DNA of 59,196 bases from Roseicyclus amphidinii (lineage in GTDB: Bacteria > Pseudomonadota > Alphaproteobacteria > Rhodobacterales > Rhodobacteraceae), in the NCBI RefSeq assembly GCF_030163755.1, contig NZ_JASJOE010000018.1, positions 1 through 59,196 of the forward strand, written 5' to 3'. Under the pieces are notes generated by a model that saw only the letters and a program-made list of their open reading frames with translations, was not told the origin of the DNA and did no database searches. Numbering within the stretch: position 1 is the stretch's first letter; each line of letters starts with the position of its first letter. Position numbers and translations under genes: made by a program. Of this stretch, positions 17,601 through 25,404 are shown piece by piece.

Positions 17601-17744
17601 TCCGACACCGCGCTGGAGCCCTGCCGCCAGATCATCGACGGGAAACAGGCGAAAACCCTCGCTGCGCGGCACGCGAAGAACGACATGCCGCTGCTGCAGG
17701 TCTACGGCGCCGAGCGGCATGCCCCGCAGCTGACGGCGGCGTGA
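14634..17744 (+). CDS. RTX calcium-binding protein with C-terminal Hint domain
   Basis: A 1036-residue paralogue of the giant protein on the other strand. It has the same SdrD-B-like start (TINGRIVTDVNLDKTESNGSG), RTX nonapeptide blocks, a spacer module (GTLDNDTLDLRGTGP ... FEGIETILTD) that closely matches one in the giant protein, and a ~140-residue carbohydrate-binding-like beta domain (about 362-499, VQNGTFDTNAVGWTVTG). More RTX repeats follow, then a Hint domain from about residue 815 (VCFAAGTRIATAKG, LSPQHRVMV, VVFSNGVPSESL). Type I secretion and Ca2+-dependent folding are typical of the family. The Hint cysteine is present and no C-terminal His-Asn is seen. The start is set by GGGGGGCGC before ATG. 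The pair probably arose by duplication. Confidence 0.93.
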   Translation: MATINGRIVTDVNLDKTESNGSGSFDPGIAGQTIQLVDSNGTVIATTTTDSVGIYSFTGLAAGSYRVVFPTSADDLRLAQSGLGDSGIDSDPDPNTGITPLLTVTAAQDLFEIDAVYGNYVVDGTSGDDIVVGGFVDAQGDARDGADGNADFIDVGAGNDFVGAGFGNDTVLGGDGGDILYGDEGDDQISGGAGNDTIGGGAGADTILGGAGDDIILFDNPFITSENPATDGSGDVVSGGAEGTLDNDTLDLRGTGPVLITQEVDPDDAGATRGIVTFQDGSTLSFEGIETILTDSVDGADTGETMSVGYADSDGDAITQGNDTIFGNAGDDLILAGGGNDVIYGGEGNDTIEGDAPEASPVTVQNGTFDTNAVGWTVTGSGTFVYDGELAFNASNTGIGGTASQVVTVETGQGYTLSYDALEFGSAVASHTLVAQVIDANGVVIATQTTVIANGSSQALTLSFTATTDTATIRFSNPDSTGTVSTDVKIDNILVTPVAGGNDDRIFGEMGDDVLIGGAGADTIDGGAGDDVIILTDGFGSDVITGGDTDETVGDRLDASALTGDVTAFFDAGTISDGSSTANFSGIEILETGAGNDVIAASSATGNVTIISGAGDDEIDGGIGNDSIDTGDGADFVFGGAGNDTVTGGAGDDFLSGDGGNDILSGDAGNDEILGGDGDDSLSGGDGDDQLSGWGGDDVLDGGLGRDTLEGGAGADTLTGGAGADVFVVDGTADVITDFDAVTGVTGGGNEDNDFVDLSGFYNAATLSDFNTANPTQTFNNALAWLKADNADGILDAAGGVQLLGVDSDQLTFENVGVVCFAAGTRIATAKGDVPVEDLQPGDLVRTLDRGLQPLRWIGSRHVDAAEMERNPKLRPIRIPRQATGLDDQTADLILSPQHRVMVASRIAKRMSGQDEVLVPAVKLVGSLGIARAEDISEVTYYHLLFDRHEVVFSNGVPSESLLLGPQARKSLNGEAWEEIVTLFPHLALSDTALEPCRQIIDGKQAKTLAARHAKNDMPLLQVYGAERHAPQLTAA

Positions 17745-17808
17745 TCGGCGCGGCGATGCCGCCCTGATCACCAAGACCGTGCAGAGACCGTGCGGCGTCG
17801 CACCCCTA

Positions 17809-17830
17809 ACGCGGCCAAGGCCGCGTATTC
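17809..17830 (+). terminator. Hairpin after the second RTX gene
   Basis: A perfect 8-bp stem ACGCGGCC/GGCCGCGT with an AA loop is followed by a weak T stretch (ATTCTGG). It lies 65 bases after the RTX stop and directly before the next promoter, so it probably insulates the two units. Confidence 0.5.
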
Positions 17831-17836
17831 TGGCCG

Positions 17837-17865
17837 TTGACTTGGCTATTGGAACGATCCAGAAT
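17837..17865 (+). promoter_or_regulatory. Promoter with embedded LacI-type operator
   Basis: TTGACT (-35) and CAGAAT (-10) are separated by exactly 17 bases. The spacer and -10 overlap TTGGAACGATCCAG (17849-17862), a near-palindrome centred on CG as in LacI-family operators. The same motif occurs at 28454-28467 before the first GMC gene with the same offset to its -10-like box. The start codon of the Gfo/Idh gene is 59 bases further on. Confidence 0.65.
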
Positions 17866-17923
17866 GCCGGAGAACAGCGTTGGCCGCGGGTCGCCGACGC
17901 GCTTCAGACGGGAGGGGGAAACC

Positions 17924-18922
17924 ATGCGTTGGGGTCTTGTCGGCGCAAGCCATATCGCGGCGACGCGCATGATCGCGGCTTTTCGGGCGACCGGAGGCGA
18001 GGTCGTCTCGGTCCTCAGTTCCGATGCCGGGCGCGCCGCGGCCTATGCCGCCGAACACGGCATCGCGCGCGGTGTAAGCGACTTGGACAGCCTGCTCGCC
18101 GACGCCGAGGTCGATGCCGTCTACATCTCGACCACCAACGAAAAGCACCATGCGCAGGCCATGGCCGCGATCGCTGCGGGCAAGCATGTCCTGTGCGAAA
18201 AGCCGCTGGCCATGACCGTCGCTGACGCCGTCGAGATGGTGCGCGCCGCCGAGCGGGCGGGCCTCGTCTTTGCCACCAACCACCACCTTCGCAACGCGGG
18301 CAGCCACATCGCCATCCGGCAGGCCGTCGCCGAGGGTCGCATCGGCGAGGTTCTGTCGGCGCGTGTCTTTCACGCGGTCTACCTGCCACCGGTTCTTCAG
18401 GGCTGGCGGCTCGACAATCCCGCCGCGGGCGGGGGGATCATTCCCGATATCGTCGTGCATGATGCGGATACGGTCCGCTTCCACCTTGGCGAGGATCCGG
18501 CCGAGGTCGTTGCGATGGCGGGCCAGTCGGGCCTCGGCAAGGGGGTGGAGGACAGCTGCATGTCGGTCTGGACGATGCCCTCGGGCGTGATGGTGCAGAC
18601 GCACGAAAGTTTCACCCACGCCCATGCCGCCACCGGGTTCGAGCTGCACGGCACCGAGGGGTCCATCGTGGCCCGCAACGTCATGACCCAGAACCCGGTG
18701 GGCGAGGTCATCCTGCGTCGGTCTGGTGAGGAAACGGCGCTGCCTTTCTCCGACCACGACCTTTACGCGCGGGCTGTCACCCTGTTTGGCGAGGCTGTCG
18801 CGGGCCGGGGCCGCCCCTCGGCCGATGGGGTGGATGGCGTGAAGTCGCTGGCCGTCGCGGAGGCGGTGGCCGAGGCAGCTCGAACGGGGCGCCGCGTCGC
18901 GGTCGATTACGGCGGGATCTGA
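17924..18922 (+). CDS. Gfo/Idh/MocA-family NAD(P)-dependent oxidoreductase
   Basis: A 332-residue protein with an N-terminal Rossmann fold (GLVGASHIAATRM at residue 4) and the family CEKPLAM motif near residue 90, whose lysine is catalytic, then an alpha/beta substrate domain. Members oxidise or reduce sugars, polyols or keto-sugars. It is the first gene of a four-gene unit with the CoA-transferase, hydratase and aldehyde dehydrogenase genes, under the TTGACT promoter. The start at 17924 has GGAGGGGGAA seven bases upstream. The exact sugar substrate cannot be assigned. Confidence 0.85.
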   Translation: MRWGLVGASHIAATRMIAAFRATGGEVVSVLSSDAGRAAAYAAEHGIARGVSDLDSLLADAEVDAVYISTTNEKHHAQAMAAIAAGKHVLCEKPLAMTVADAVEMVRAAERAGLVFATNHHLRNAGSHIAIRQAVAEGRIGEVLSARVFHAVYLPPVLQGWRLDNPAAGGGIIPDIVVHDADTVRFHLGEDPAEVVAMAGQSGLGKGVEDSCMSVWTMPSGVMVQTHESFTHAHAATGFELHGTEGSIVARNVMTQNPVGEVILRRSGEETALPFSDHDLYARAVTLFGEAVAGRGRPSADGVDGVKSLAVAEAVAEAARTGRRVAVDYGGI

Positions 18923-18925
18923 GTG

Positions 18926-20497
18926 ATGGGCAAGCATGTCACCGCCGTCGAGGCCGTCGCCCGCATTCCCGACGGTGCCGTCGTGACCGTTTCGTCTTCG
19001 TCGGCGCTGGGCTGTCCCGACACGGTGCTGGCCGCCCTCGGGGCGCGTTTCGAGGCCGAGGGGCACCCGCGCGGCCTGACCACGCTGCACCCGATCGCGG
19101 CGGGCGACATGTATGGTGTGAAGGGCGTGGACCATATCGCGCGCGACGGTCTGCTCGACCGGATCATCGCGGGCAGCTACCCGTCCGGGCCATCGTCGCT
19201 GCCGATGCCCGAGATCTGGAAGATGGTCGTCGAGGACCGCGTCGCGGCCTATAACGTGCCCTCGGGCATCCTGTTCGACATGCACCGCGACGTGGCCGCG
19301 CGCAGGCCCGGCGTGCTGACCAGGGTCGGGCTTCAGACCTTCGTCGACCCGATCCGCGAGGGCTGCGCGATGAATGCGCGCGCCGCCGCAGCACCCATCG
19401 TCAGCCGTGCGGAGTTCGGCGGCGAGACATGGCTGCATTTCCCGAACATCGTGCCGGATGTCGCCATCATCCGGGCGACCACGGCGGATGAGCGGGGCAA
19501 CCTGACCTATGAGCACGAAGGCGCGTATCTCGGCGCGCTGGACCAGGCGATTGCCGTGCGCAACCATGGCGGGCTTGTGATCGCGCAGGTCAAGCGGATG
19601 ACCGCGGCGGGGTCGCTTCGCCCTCATGACGTGCATGTGCCGGGGCATCTCGTCGATCTGATCGTGGTGGCCCCCGACCAGAAGCAGACCACCGAAACCC
19701 CCTATGATCCTGCCATCTCGGGCGAGATCATGCGGCCCTGGGCCTCGTTCTCGCTGGCCGAGCATGGCGTCGAAAAGGTCATCGCCCGCCGCGCGGCGAT
19801 GGAGCTGAAGCGCGGGCAGACCGCGAACCTCGGCTTCGGCATCTCGGCGATGGTGCCGCGCATTCTTCTGGAAGAAGGTCATGCGCAGGCGGTGACATGG
19901 GCCATCGAACAGGGCGCGGTGGGTGGCATGCCCTTGACCGGCTTCGCCTTCGGCTGCGCGTCGAATGCCGATGCCTTCGTGCCCTCGCCCAACCAGTTCA
20001 CCTATTTCCAGGGCGGCGGTTTCGACGTCAGTTTCCTGTCCTTCCTCGAGGTGGACGTGGAGGGGAACGTGAACGTCTCGAAGCTGGGCAAGAAACCGTA
20101 TCTCACCGCCGGATGCGGCGGCTTCGTCGACATCACGGCCCATGCGAAGAAGATCGTCTTCTCGGGCTATTTCGAGGCCGCGGCCGAGTTGGAGCTGACC
20201 GACACCGGCCTGCGCGTCGCCAAGCCCGGCAAGTTCACCAAGATGGTCGAGGCTGTCGAACACGTCACCTTCTCCGGCGCGCGCGCCGTGGCGCAGGGGC
20301 AAGACGTGATCTACGTGACGGAACGCTGCGTGATCCGCCTGACGGCGGAGGGTTTGGTGGCCACCGAGATCATGCCGGGGATCGACCCCGCCCGCGACAT
20401 CGAGGCGGCGAGCGGCGGGCGCGTTCGCGTTGCCCCCGATGCGGTGAACCTGCCCCTGTCGCTTTTGCGCGACGCGCCGATGGGGCTGACCCTGTGA
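18926..20497 (+). CDS. Acyl-CoA:acetate/3-ketoacid CoA-transferase (family I, fused)
   Basis: A 523-residue single-chain CoA-transferase similar to the YdiF type, with alpha and beta halves fused. The expected catalytic glutamate is in AIEQGAVGG (about residue 330). The N-terminal half has VTVSSSSALGCPDTVL and the second half FGFGCASNADAF and LTAGCGGFVDIT. It moves CoA between a carboxylic acid and an acyl-CoA donor. Its place between a sugar dehydrogenase and an enoyl-CoA hydratase gene is unusual and implies a CoA-ester step in this pathway. GTG at 18923 could also start translation. The 3' end overlaps the next gene by GTGA. Confidence 0.85.
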   Translation: MGKHVTAVEAVARIPDGAVVTVSSSSALGCPDTVLAALGARFEAEGHPRGLTTLHPIAAGDMYGVKGVDHIARDGLLDRIIAGSYPSGPSSLPMPEIWKMVVEDRVAAYNVPSGILFDMHRDVAARRPGVLTRVGLQTFVDPIREGCAMNARAAAAPIVSRAEFGGETWLHFPNIVPDVAIIRATTADERGNLTYEHEGAYLGALDQAIAVRNHGGLVIAQVKRMTAAGSLRPHDVHVPGHLVDLIVVAPDQKQTTETPYDPAISGEIMRPWASFSLAEHGVEKVIARRAAMELKRGQTANLGFGISAMVPRILLEEGHAQAVTWAIEQGAVGGMPLTGFAFGCASNADAFVPSPNQFTYFQGGGFDVSFLSFLEVDVEGNVNVSKLGKKPYLTAGCGGFVDITAHAKKIVFSGYFEAAAELELTDTGLRVAKPGKFTKMVEAVEHVTFSGARAVAQGQDVIYVTERCVIRLTAEGLVATEIMPGIDPARDIEAASGGRVRVAPDAVNLPLSLLRDAPMGLTL

Positions 20498-21261
20498 GCG
20501 CGGTTCACCTGCAGATCGACGGGCCAATCGCCCATGTCGTGCTGGACAATCCGGCCAAGCTCAACGCCTTCACGCCCGAGATGCTGGTGCAGCTCGAGGC
20601 GCATTGCGCCACGCTGGAGCGTGCGGCGGCTGTGCGCTGCGTGATCCTGCGGTCCGAGGGGGAGAGGGCGTTTTGCGCGGGTGCCGACATCAAGGCATGG
20701 GCGCCGCTGTCGCCCTTCGAGTTCGCCCGTCACTGGGTGCGCGAGGGGCATCGCATCTTCGACCGGCTGGCGCGGCTTTCGAAGCCCACCATCGGGGTGC
20801 TGCAGGCGCATGCCTTCGGCGGTGGGCTGGAACTCGCCGCCTGCTGCGACATCCGCGTGATGGCCCCGGCGGCCGCGCTCGGCCTGCCCGAGGCGCAGGT
20901 GGGCATCGTGCCGGGCTGGTCGGGCACGCAACGCCTGTTGCGGTTGCTGCCTGAACCGGTGGTGAAAGAGATGGCGCTGTTCGGGCGGCGCATTGACGCG
21001 CCGCGCGCCCTTGGCCTCGGGTTCGTGGCCGAGGTTGCCAACGATCCCCTTGCCGCGGCCGAAACCATCGCCGCGGGGGTGCTCAAGGCCGCACCGCGCG
21101 CCACGGAAGTGGCGAAATACCAGCTCCACGCCGGTGTCGGCGAAGACCCCGCCGCGATGATCGAGGCGCTGGGCGGCGGCATGATCGGCGCGAGCGCCGA
21201 CAAGGCCGAGGGCGTCGCGGCCTTCGCCGAGAAACGCAAACCCGAATTCCCCGGAAGCTGA
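20494..21261 (+). CDS. Enoyl-CoA hydratase/isomerase family protein
   Basis: A 255-residue crotonase-fold protein. The CoA-binding AFCAGADIKAW, the oxyanion-hole segment AFGGGLELAACCDIRVM and the LGLPEAQVGIVPGWSGTQRL segment are all present, with both glutamates used for water addition in classical hydratases. It starts at GTG overlapping the CoA-transferase stop. In context it probably hydrates, dehydrates or cleaves the CoA ester produced by the transferase. Crotonases are too diverse to name the reaction. Confidence 0.87.
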   Translation: MSAVHLQIDGPIAHVVLDNPAKLNAFTPEMLVQLEAHCATLERAAAVRCVILRSEGERAFCAGADIKAWAPLSPFEFARHWVREGHRIFDRLARLSKPTIGVLQAHAFGGGLELAACCDIRVMAPAAALGLPEAQVGIVPGWSGTQRLLRLLPEPVVKEMALFGRRIDAPRALGLGFVAEVANDPLAAAETIAAGVLKAAPRATEVAKYQLHAGVGEDPAAMIEALGGGMIGASADKAEGVAAFAEKRKPEFPGS

Positions 21262-21264
21262 GCC

Positions 21265-22788
21265 ATGCAGGACCTGACCGTCATTCCCGCCTCGAACACG
21301 TCCACGCTTCCGGACGCGCCGATGACGCTCTGCCATTGGATCGGCGGCGCGTGGGTGGACAGCGCCGATGGCGCGACGAGTGAACGGCGCTCGCCCGCGC
21401 ATGGTGTGCCGGTGTCCGTTGCGGCGAAGGGTGGCCGGGCCGAGGCCGAAGCGGCCATAGCCGCCGCCCGCGCGGCCTTTGACGCGGGCGGTTGGAGCCG
21501 CTCCTCCGGCAAGGACCGGGCGACGCTGCTTCTGAAGGTTGCCGAGCTGATCGACCGCGACCGCGCGGCCATCGCGCGGCAAGAGGTGCTGGAATCCGGC
21601 AAGCCCATCACGCAGGCGCTGGCCGAGATCGAGGGGGCCGCCGACCTCTGGCGCTATGCCGCGGCGCTTGCGCGGACGATGCATGGCGACAGCCACAACG
21701 CGCTTGGGCCCGACATGCTGGGCCTTGTTCTGAAGGAACCCATCGGCGTCGTCTCGCTGATCTGCCCATGGAATTTCCCCTTCCTGATCGTCTCGCAGAA
21801 ACTGCCCTTCGCGCTGGCGGCGGGCTGCACGGCTGTGGTCAAACCCTCGGAACTCACGCCGGGCACGACTGTGATGCTGGGCGGGCTTCTGGAAGAAGCG
21901 GGTCTTCCGGCCGGTGTGTGCAACATCGTTCTGGGCTACGGCGACCCGGTGGGCGAGGTGCTTTCGACCGACGCCCGCGTCGACATGGTGTCCTTCACCG
22001 GGTCGACTGGCGTCGGCAAGCGCATCAGCGCGGCGGCCTCGGCCACGCTGAAGAAGGTCAGCCTCGAGCTTGGCGGCAAGAACCCGCAGGTGATCTTTGC
22101 CGATGCCGATCTCGACCAGGCCGCCGATGCCATCGCCTTCGGCGTCTATTTCAACGCGGGCGAGTGCTGCAACTCGGGCAGCCGGATCATCGTGCATGAG
22201 GACGTGGCCGAGGCGCTCACCGAAAAGGTCGTCGCGCTCAGCCGCCGGGTGCCCTTCGGCGACCCGCTCGATCCCCGCACGCAGGTGGGCGCGATCATCT
22301 CGCCCGAGCATCTGGCCAAGATCGACGGCTATGTCCGTGGCGCGGTCGCGGCGGGTGCGCGCGTGGCGTTGGGCGGCGGCGCGCTGGAGGTCGGCGGCCT
22401 CGGCGCGCAATTCTACCAGCCGACCATCGTGACGGATGTGCGCCCCGAGATGCCCATCGCCACCGAAGAGGTCTTCGGCCCGGTCCTGTCGGTCCTGACC
22501 TTTCGCACCCTCGATCAGGCCATCGCGCTGGCGAACGGCGCGGCCTACGGCCTGTCGGCAGGCGTCTGGAGCCGCGATGTCTCGACCTGCCTCGACTTCG
22601 CGCGGCGGGTGCAGGCGGGCACGGTCTGGACGAACACCTGGATGGACGGCTTCGCCGAACTGCCCTTTGGCGGGTTCAAGCAAAGCGGGCAGGGGCGTGA
22701 GCTGGGGCGCTACGGGATCGAGGAGTTTCTCGAGGTGAAGACCGTGCAGATGCGCATCGGCCAGACCCGCGGGGCCTGGGTCGCATGA
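21265..22788 (+). CDS. NAD(P)-dependent aldehyde dehydrogenase
   Basis: A 507-residue ALDH of the betaine-aldehyde type. It shows the cofactor-binding CPWNFPFLIV, general-base glutamate in SLELGGKNP, catalytic cysteine in NAGECCNSGSR, and the EEVFGPVLSVLTF and LPFGGFKQSG signatures. It is the last gene of the unit, three bases after the hydratase stop. A role in oxidising an aldehyde released by aldol or crotonase cleavage (for example glyceraldehyde to glycerate, given the glycerate kinase in the locus) is inference. Confidence 0.9.
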   Translation: MQDLTVIPASNTSTLPDAPMTLCHWIGGAWVDSADGATSERRSPAHGVPVSVAAKGGRAEAEAAIAAARAAFDAGGWSRSSGKDRATLLLKVAELIDRDRAAIARQEVLESGKPITQALAEIEGAADLWRYAAALARTMHGDSHNALGPDMLGLVLKEPIGVVSLICPWNFPFLIVSQKLPFALAAGCTAVVKPSELTPGTTVMLGGLLEEAGLPAGVCNIVLGYGDPVGEVLSTDARVDMVSFTGSTGVGKRISAAASATLKKVSLELGGKNPQVIFADADLDQAADAIAFGVYFNAGECCNSGSRIIVHEDVAEALTEKVVALSRRVPFGDPLDPRTQVGAIISPEHLAKIDGYVRGAVAAGARVALGGGALEVGGLGAQFYQPTIVTDVRPEMPIATEEVFGPVLSVLTFRTLDQAIALANGAAYGLSAGVWSRDVSTCLDFARRVQAGTVWTNTWMDGFAELPFGGFKQSGQGRELGRYGIEEFLEVKTVQMRIGQTRGAWVA

Positions 22789-22790
22789 GC

Positions 22791-23783
22791 CTAGCGCGGC
22801 GGGTCGGGGTGGAACAGCATGTTCAGCCCTTCGGGCGGTTCGCCCGCCATGCGGCGCAACAACATGCCTGCAATCGTTCGGCCCGTCGCGCGCAGGTCTT
22901 CGAAGACGGTGTCGATCCGCGGGCGGATGTTGTCGAAGATCGGCGAGGCGCGCTTCGCCACGATATCGGCATCGACACCGTGGACGGCACCGGTATCGGC
23001 AAGTGCTGCCAGCGTGACCATGGCGGTGACCTCGCCCACGCAGACATACCCGTCGGGCGGGGTCGGGCCGCGGCGTGCCTGCGTCAGCGCCTCGGCGATT
23101 TCGCGCGTGGGGCTGTCGAGCGTGACGCCCGCGACGATCTCGTATTCGATCCCCGCGGCACGGGCGGCCGAAACGAAGCCGTAACGCAGATGCTGGGTGA
23201 AGGTGAACTGCTCGCCCGGCAACACGAGGCTGAGGCGCGAGCGCCCCTTGGCGACCAGCCGCTCGACAGCGGCGCGGGCAAAGGCCTCGTTGTCGAAATC
23301 GACCCAGGGGTGGGGCGTGGTGAACTCGGTGCGGCCGTGGCTGACGAAGGGGAAATCCGCCTCCATCAACAGGCGCACGCGCGGGTCGAAGGCCTCGGTC
23401 CGGGTGAACAGCATGCCGTCGGCAAGGTTGTTGCGCAGGATCGTGCGAACGGGAGCAAGGCGATCCTCGCCGGGGCTGTCGGGCACGACGGTCACGGCAT
23501 AGCCGGTGCCCGCCAGCGCCTCGGTGATGCCGGACAGGACCTCATGGGTGAAGCCGAGAAACTCGTGTTCGGTGTTCAACAAAAGGCTGATGACCTGGGT
23601 GCGCCCGGTGCGCAGACGCCGCGCGGCGCGGTCGGGCACATAGCCCAGGCGCTTGGCCGCCTCGGCGACCTTGGCGCGGGTGGCTTCCGCGATTCGCGGG
23701 TCGCCGGCAAGCGCGCGCGATACCGTGGCCACGGCAAAGCCCGTCGCCTGCGCAACCGTGCGCAAGGTCGGCCTTTCGCCCAT
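22791..23783 (-). CDS. LacI-family transcriptional regulator (transporter-linked)
   Basis: A ~330-residue repressor. The N-terminal HTH and hinge read LRTVAQATGFAVATVSRAL...VAEAAKRLGYVPDRAARRL, followed by a periplasmic-binding-protein-like sensor domain. The ATG at 23783 places the HTH where LacI proteins normally have it. ATGs at 23819 and 23855 are in frame and possible, none with a strong ribosome binding site. It is divergent from the sugar ABC transporter and convergent with the aldehyde dehydrogenase gene, two bases away. AACGTTTCAA sites lie on both sides of the shared intergenic region, making this the likely transporter repressor. Confidence 0.88.
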   Translation of the reverse strand: MGERPTLRTVAQATGFAVATVSRALAGDPRIAEATRAKVAEAAKRLGYVPDRAARRLRTGRTQVISLLLNTEHEFLGFTHEVLSGITEALAGTGYAVTVVPDSPGEDRLAPVRTILRNNLADGMLFTRTEAFDPRVRLLMEADFPFVSHGRTEFTTPHPWVDFDNEAFARAAVERLVAKGRSRLSLVLPGEQFTFTQHLRYGFVSAARAAGIEYEIVAGVTLDSPTREIAEALTQARRGPTPPDGYVCVGEVTAMVTLAALADTGAVHGVDADIVAKRASPIFDNIRPRIDTVFEDLRATGRTIAGMLLRRMAGEPPEGLNMLFHPDPPR

Positions 23784-23864
23784 GTCCGTCGGTGTGCCGG
23801 CGTCGAGGTCGTTGCCCATCTGTTCGGATCGCCCAAGGGTTGCATCGCGGATCATAATGCCGTG

Positions 23865-23881
23865 AATTTCAAACGTTTCAA
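23865..23881. promoter_or_regulatory. Putative LacI operator, lacI side
   Basis: AATTTCAAACGTTTCAA contains AACGTTTCAA, also found at 24001, and a CG-centred AAACGTTT palindrome typical of LacI-family sites. It lies close to the lacI start, so autoregulation is plausible. A further CCGTTTGGAAACGG inverted repeat is at about 23924-23937. Confidence 0.45.
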
Positions 23882-23980
23882 CACGAAAAGCGCCCTCGCA
23901 CCTTATGCTGCGATGCAGAAAATCCGTTTGGAAACGGTGGGTTCCGTGCAAATGCGGGGCAAGCAACCCTCAATTTATGG

Positions 23981-24010
23981 TTGACGAGCAAGGGATTTAT
24001 AACGTTTCAA
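23981..24010 (+). promoter_or_regulatory. Putative transporter promoter with operator
   Basis: A TTGACG -35-like hexamer precedes ATTTATAACGTTTCAAT. The second AACGTTTCAA copy (24001-24010) falls where the -10 or start site would be, consistent with repression. It is 50 bases before the binding-protein gene. The -10 box itself is not clear. Confidence 0.45.
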
Positions 24011-24059
24011 TACCCGCAAGCCCGGCAAGGGCGATGGTCAGCAAGGGAGGAACCGAACG

Positions 24060-25310
24060 ATGACCATGATGAAGAAACTGCACATGACCGCTGCTGTCGT
24101 GGCGCTGTCGACCACTGCGGTCGCAGCCCAGGAGGTGGAAGTTCTGCACTGGTGGACCTCGGGCGGTGAAGCTGCCGCCGTGGGCACGCTGCGCGACACG
24201 CTGGCCGCGGGCGGCGTGGGCTGGCAGGACATGCCGATCGCCGGTGGTGGCGGTTCGGACGCCATGACCGTTCTGCGCGCACGCGTCACCGCGGGCGATG
24301 CGCCGACCGCCGTGCAGATGCTCGGCTTCTCGATCCAGGACTGGGCCGCCGAAGGCGCGCTTGCCAACCTCAACGATCTTGCCGCCGAGCAGGGCTGGGG
24401 CGACGTGGTGCCCGCGGCGCTGCAGGCCTTCTCGACCTACGAAGGTGACTGGGTCGCGGCGCCCGTGAACGTCCACTCGACCAACTGGGTCTGGGCGAAC
24501 AGCGCGCTGATGGCCGAGCTGGGCATCGAGCAGCCGACCAGCTGGGACGAATTCGTCGCGGCGATGGAAGCGGCCGAAGCTGCCGGTTACACCGCGCTGG
24601 CCCATGGTGGCCAGGCCTGGCAGGACGCAACCATCTTCGACTCGATGGTGATGGGCGTCGGTGGCCCCGACTTCTACCAGGCGTCGATGGTCGATCTCGA
24701 CCCCGAGGCGCTCGGCTCGGCGACCATGGTCGAGGCGTTCCAGCGCATGGAAACCCTGCGCGGCTTCGTCGACGACAACTTCTCGGGCCGTGACTGGAAC
24801 CTCGCCACCGCGATGGTGATCAACGGCGAAGCGCTGTTCCAGATCATGGGCGACTGGGCCAAGGGTGAGTTCGTGAACGCGGGTCTGACCGCCGGCAACG
24901 AGTTCCAGTGCTTCCGCGTGCCCGGCACCGAAGGCACCGTGACCTTCAACGCGGACCAGTTCGCCATGTTCAACGTGACGGACGCCTCGGCTCAGGAAGC
25001 ACAGCTTGCCATGGCCTCGGCCGTGCTGAGCCCCGAGTTCCAGGTCGCCTTCAACCTCGTGAAGGGCTCGGTTCCCGCGCGGACCGACATCCCCTCCGAC
25101 CAGTTCGACGCCTGTGGCCAGATGGGCATGGCGCAGCTGGCGGAAGCGGCCGCCAACGGTGGTCTCTTCGGGTCGATGGCCCATGGCCATGCCAACCCGC
25201 CGTCGGTGCAGAACGCGATGTATGACGTGATCACGGCGCACTTCAACGGCGAATACGACGCCGAGACCGCCGCCGCGGAACTCGTCACCGCCGTCGAGAT
25301 CGCGCAGTAA
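24060..25310 (+). CDS. Sugar ABC transporter, periplasmic binding protein
   Basis: A 416-residue extracellular solute-binding protein with an N-terminal signal peptide ([20 protein letters not shown], cleavage likely before QEVEV). The [15 protein letters not shown] start and [20 protein letters not shown] segment are typical of the glucose/mannose (GtsA-like) subfamily. GGGAGG lies before the ATG. It is followed by an attenuating hairpin, then two permeases and the ATPase. The ligand is probably a monosaccharide or glycoside. Subfamily assignment by eye does not fix it. Confidence 0.88.
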   Translation: MTMMKKLHMTAAVVALSTTAVAAQEVEVLHWWTSGGEAAAVGTLRDTLAAGGVGWQDMPIAGGGGSDAMTVLRARVTAGDAPTAVQMLGFSIQDWAAEGALANLNDLAAEQGWGDVVPAALQAFSTYEGDWVAAPVNVHSTNWVWANSALMAELGIEQPTSWDEFVAAMEAAEAAGYTALAHGGQAWQDATIFDSMVMGVGGPDFYQASMVDLDPEALGSATMVEAFQRMETLRGFVDDNFSGRDWNLATAMVINGEALFQIMGDWAKGEFVNAGLTAGNEFQCFRVPGTEGTVTFNADQFAMFNVTDASAQEAQLAMASAVLSPEFQVAFNLVKGSVPARTDIPSDQFDACGQMGMAQLAEAAANGGLFGSMAHGHANPPSVQNAMYDVITAHFNGEYDAETAAAELVTAVEIAQ

Positions 25311-25321
25311 CCTGCGCAAAA

Positions 25322-25348
25322 GGGCCGGCCCCCGCGCGGGGCCGGTCC
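25322..25348 (+). terminator. Intercistronic hairpin after the binding-protein gene
   Basis: An 11-bp GGGCCGGCCCC/GGGGCCGGTCC stem (one G:U) with a five-base loop begins 12 bases after the stop and has no U tract. Such hairpins usually stabilise the binding-protein message and reduce read-through into the permease genes. Confidence 0.6.
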
Positions 25349-25404
25349 GCATCCGGCCCGACCCGTGGCCGACCCATCACGCAACACGAAGGGGAGGGGG
25401 CCCG

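Noticed and set aside
17846-20527. 893-codon minus-strand frame over Gfo/Idh and CoA-transferase genes
   Set aside because: Spans two well-supported genes in antisense; composition is that of a shadow frame.
20311-22683. 790-codon minus-strand frame over the hydratase and ALDH genes
   Set aside because: Antisense to two genes with complete catalytic motifs; no independent protein features.
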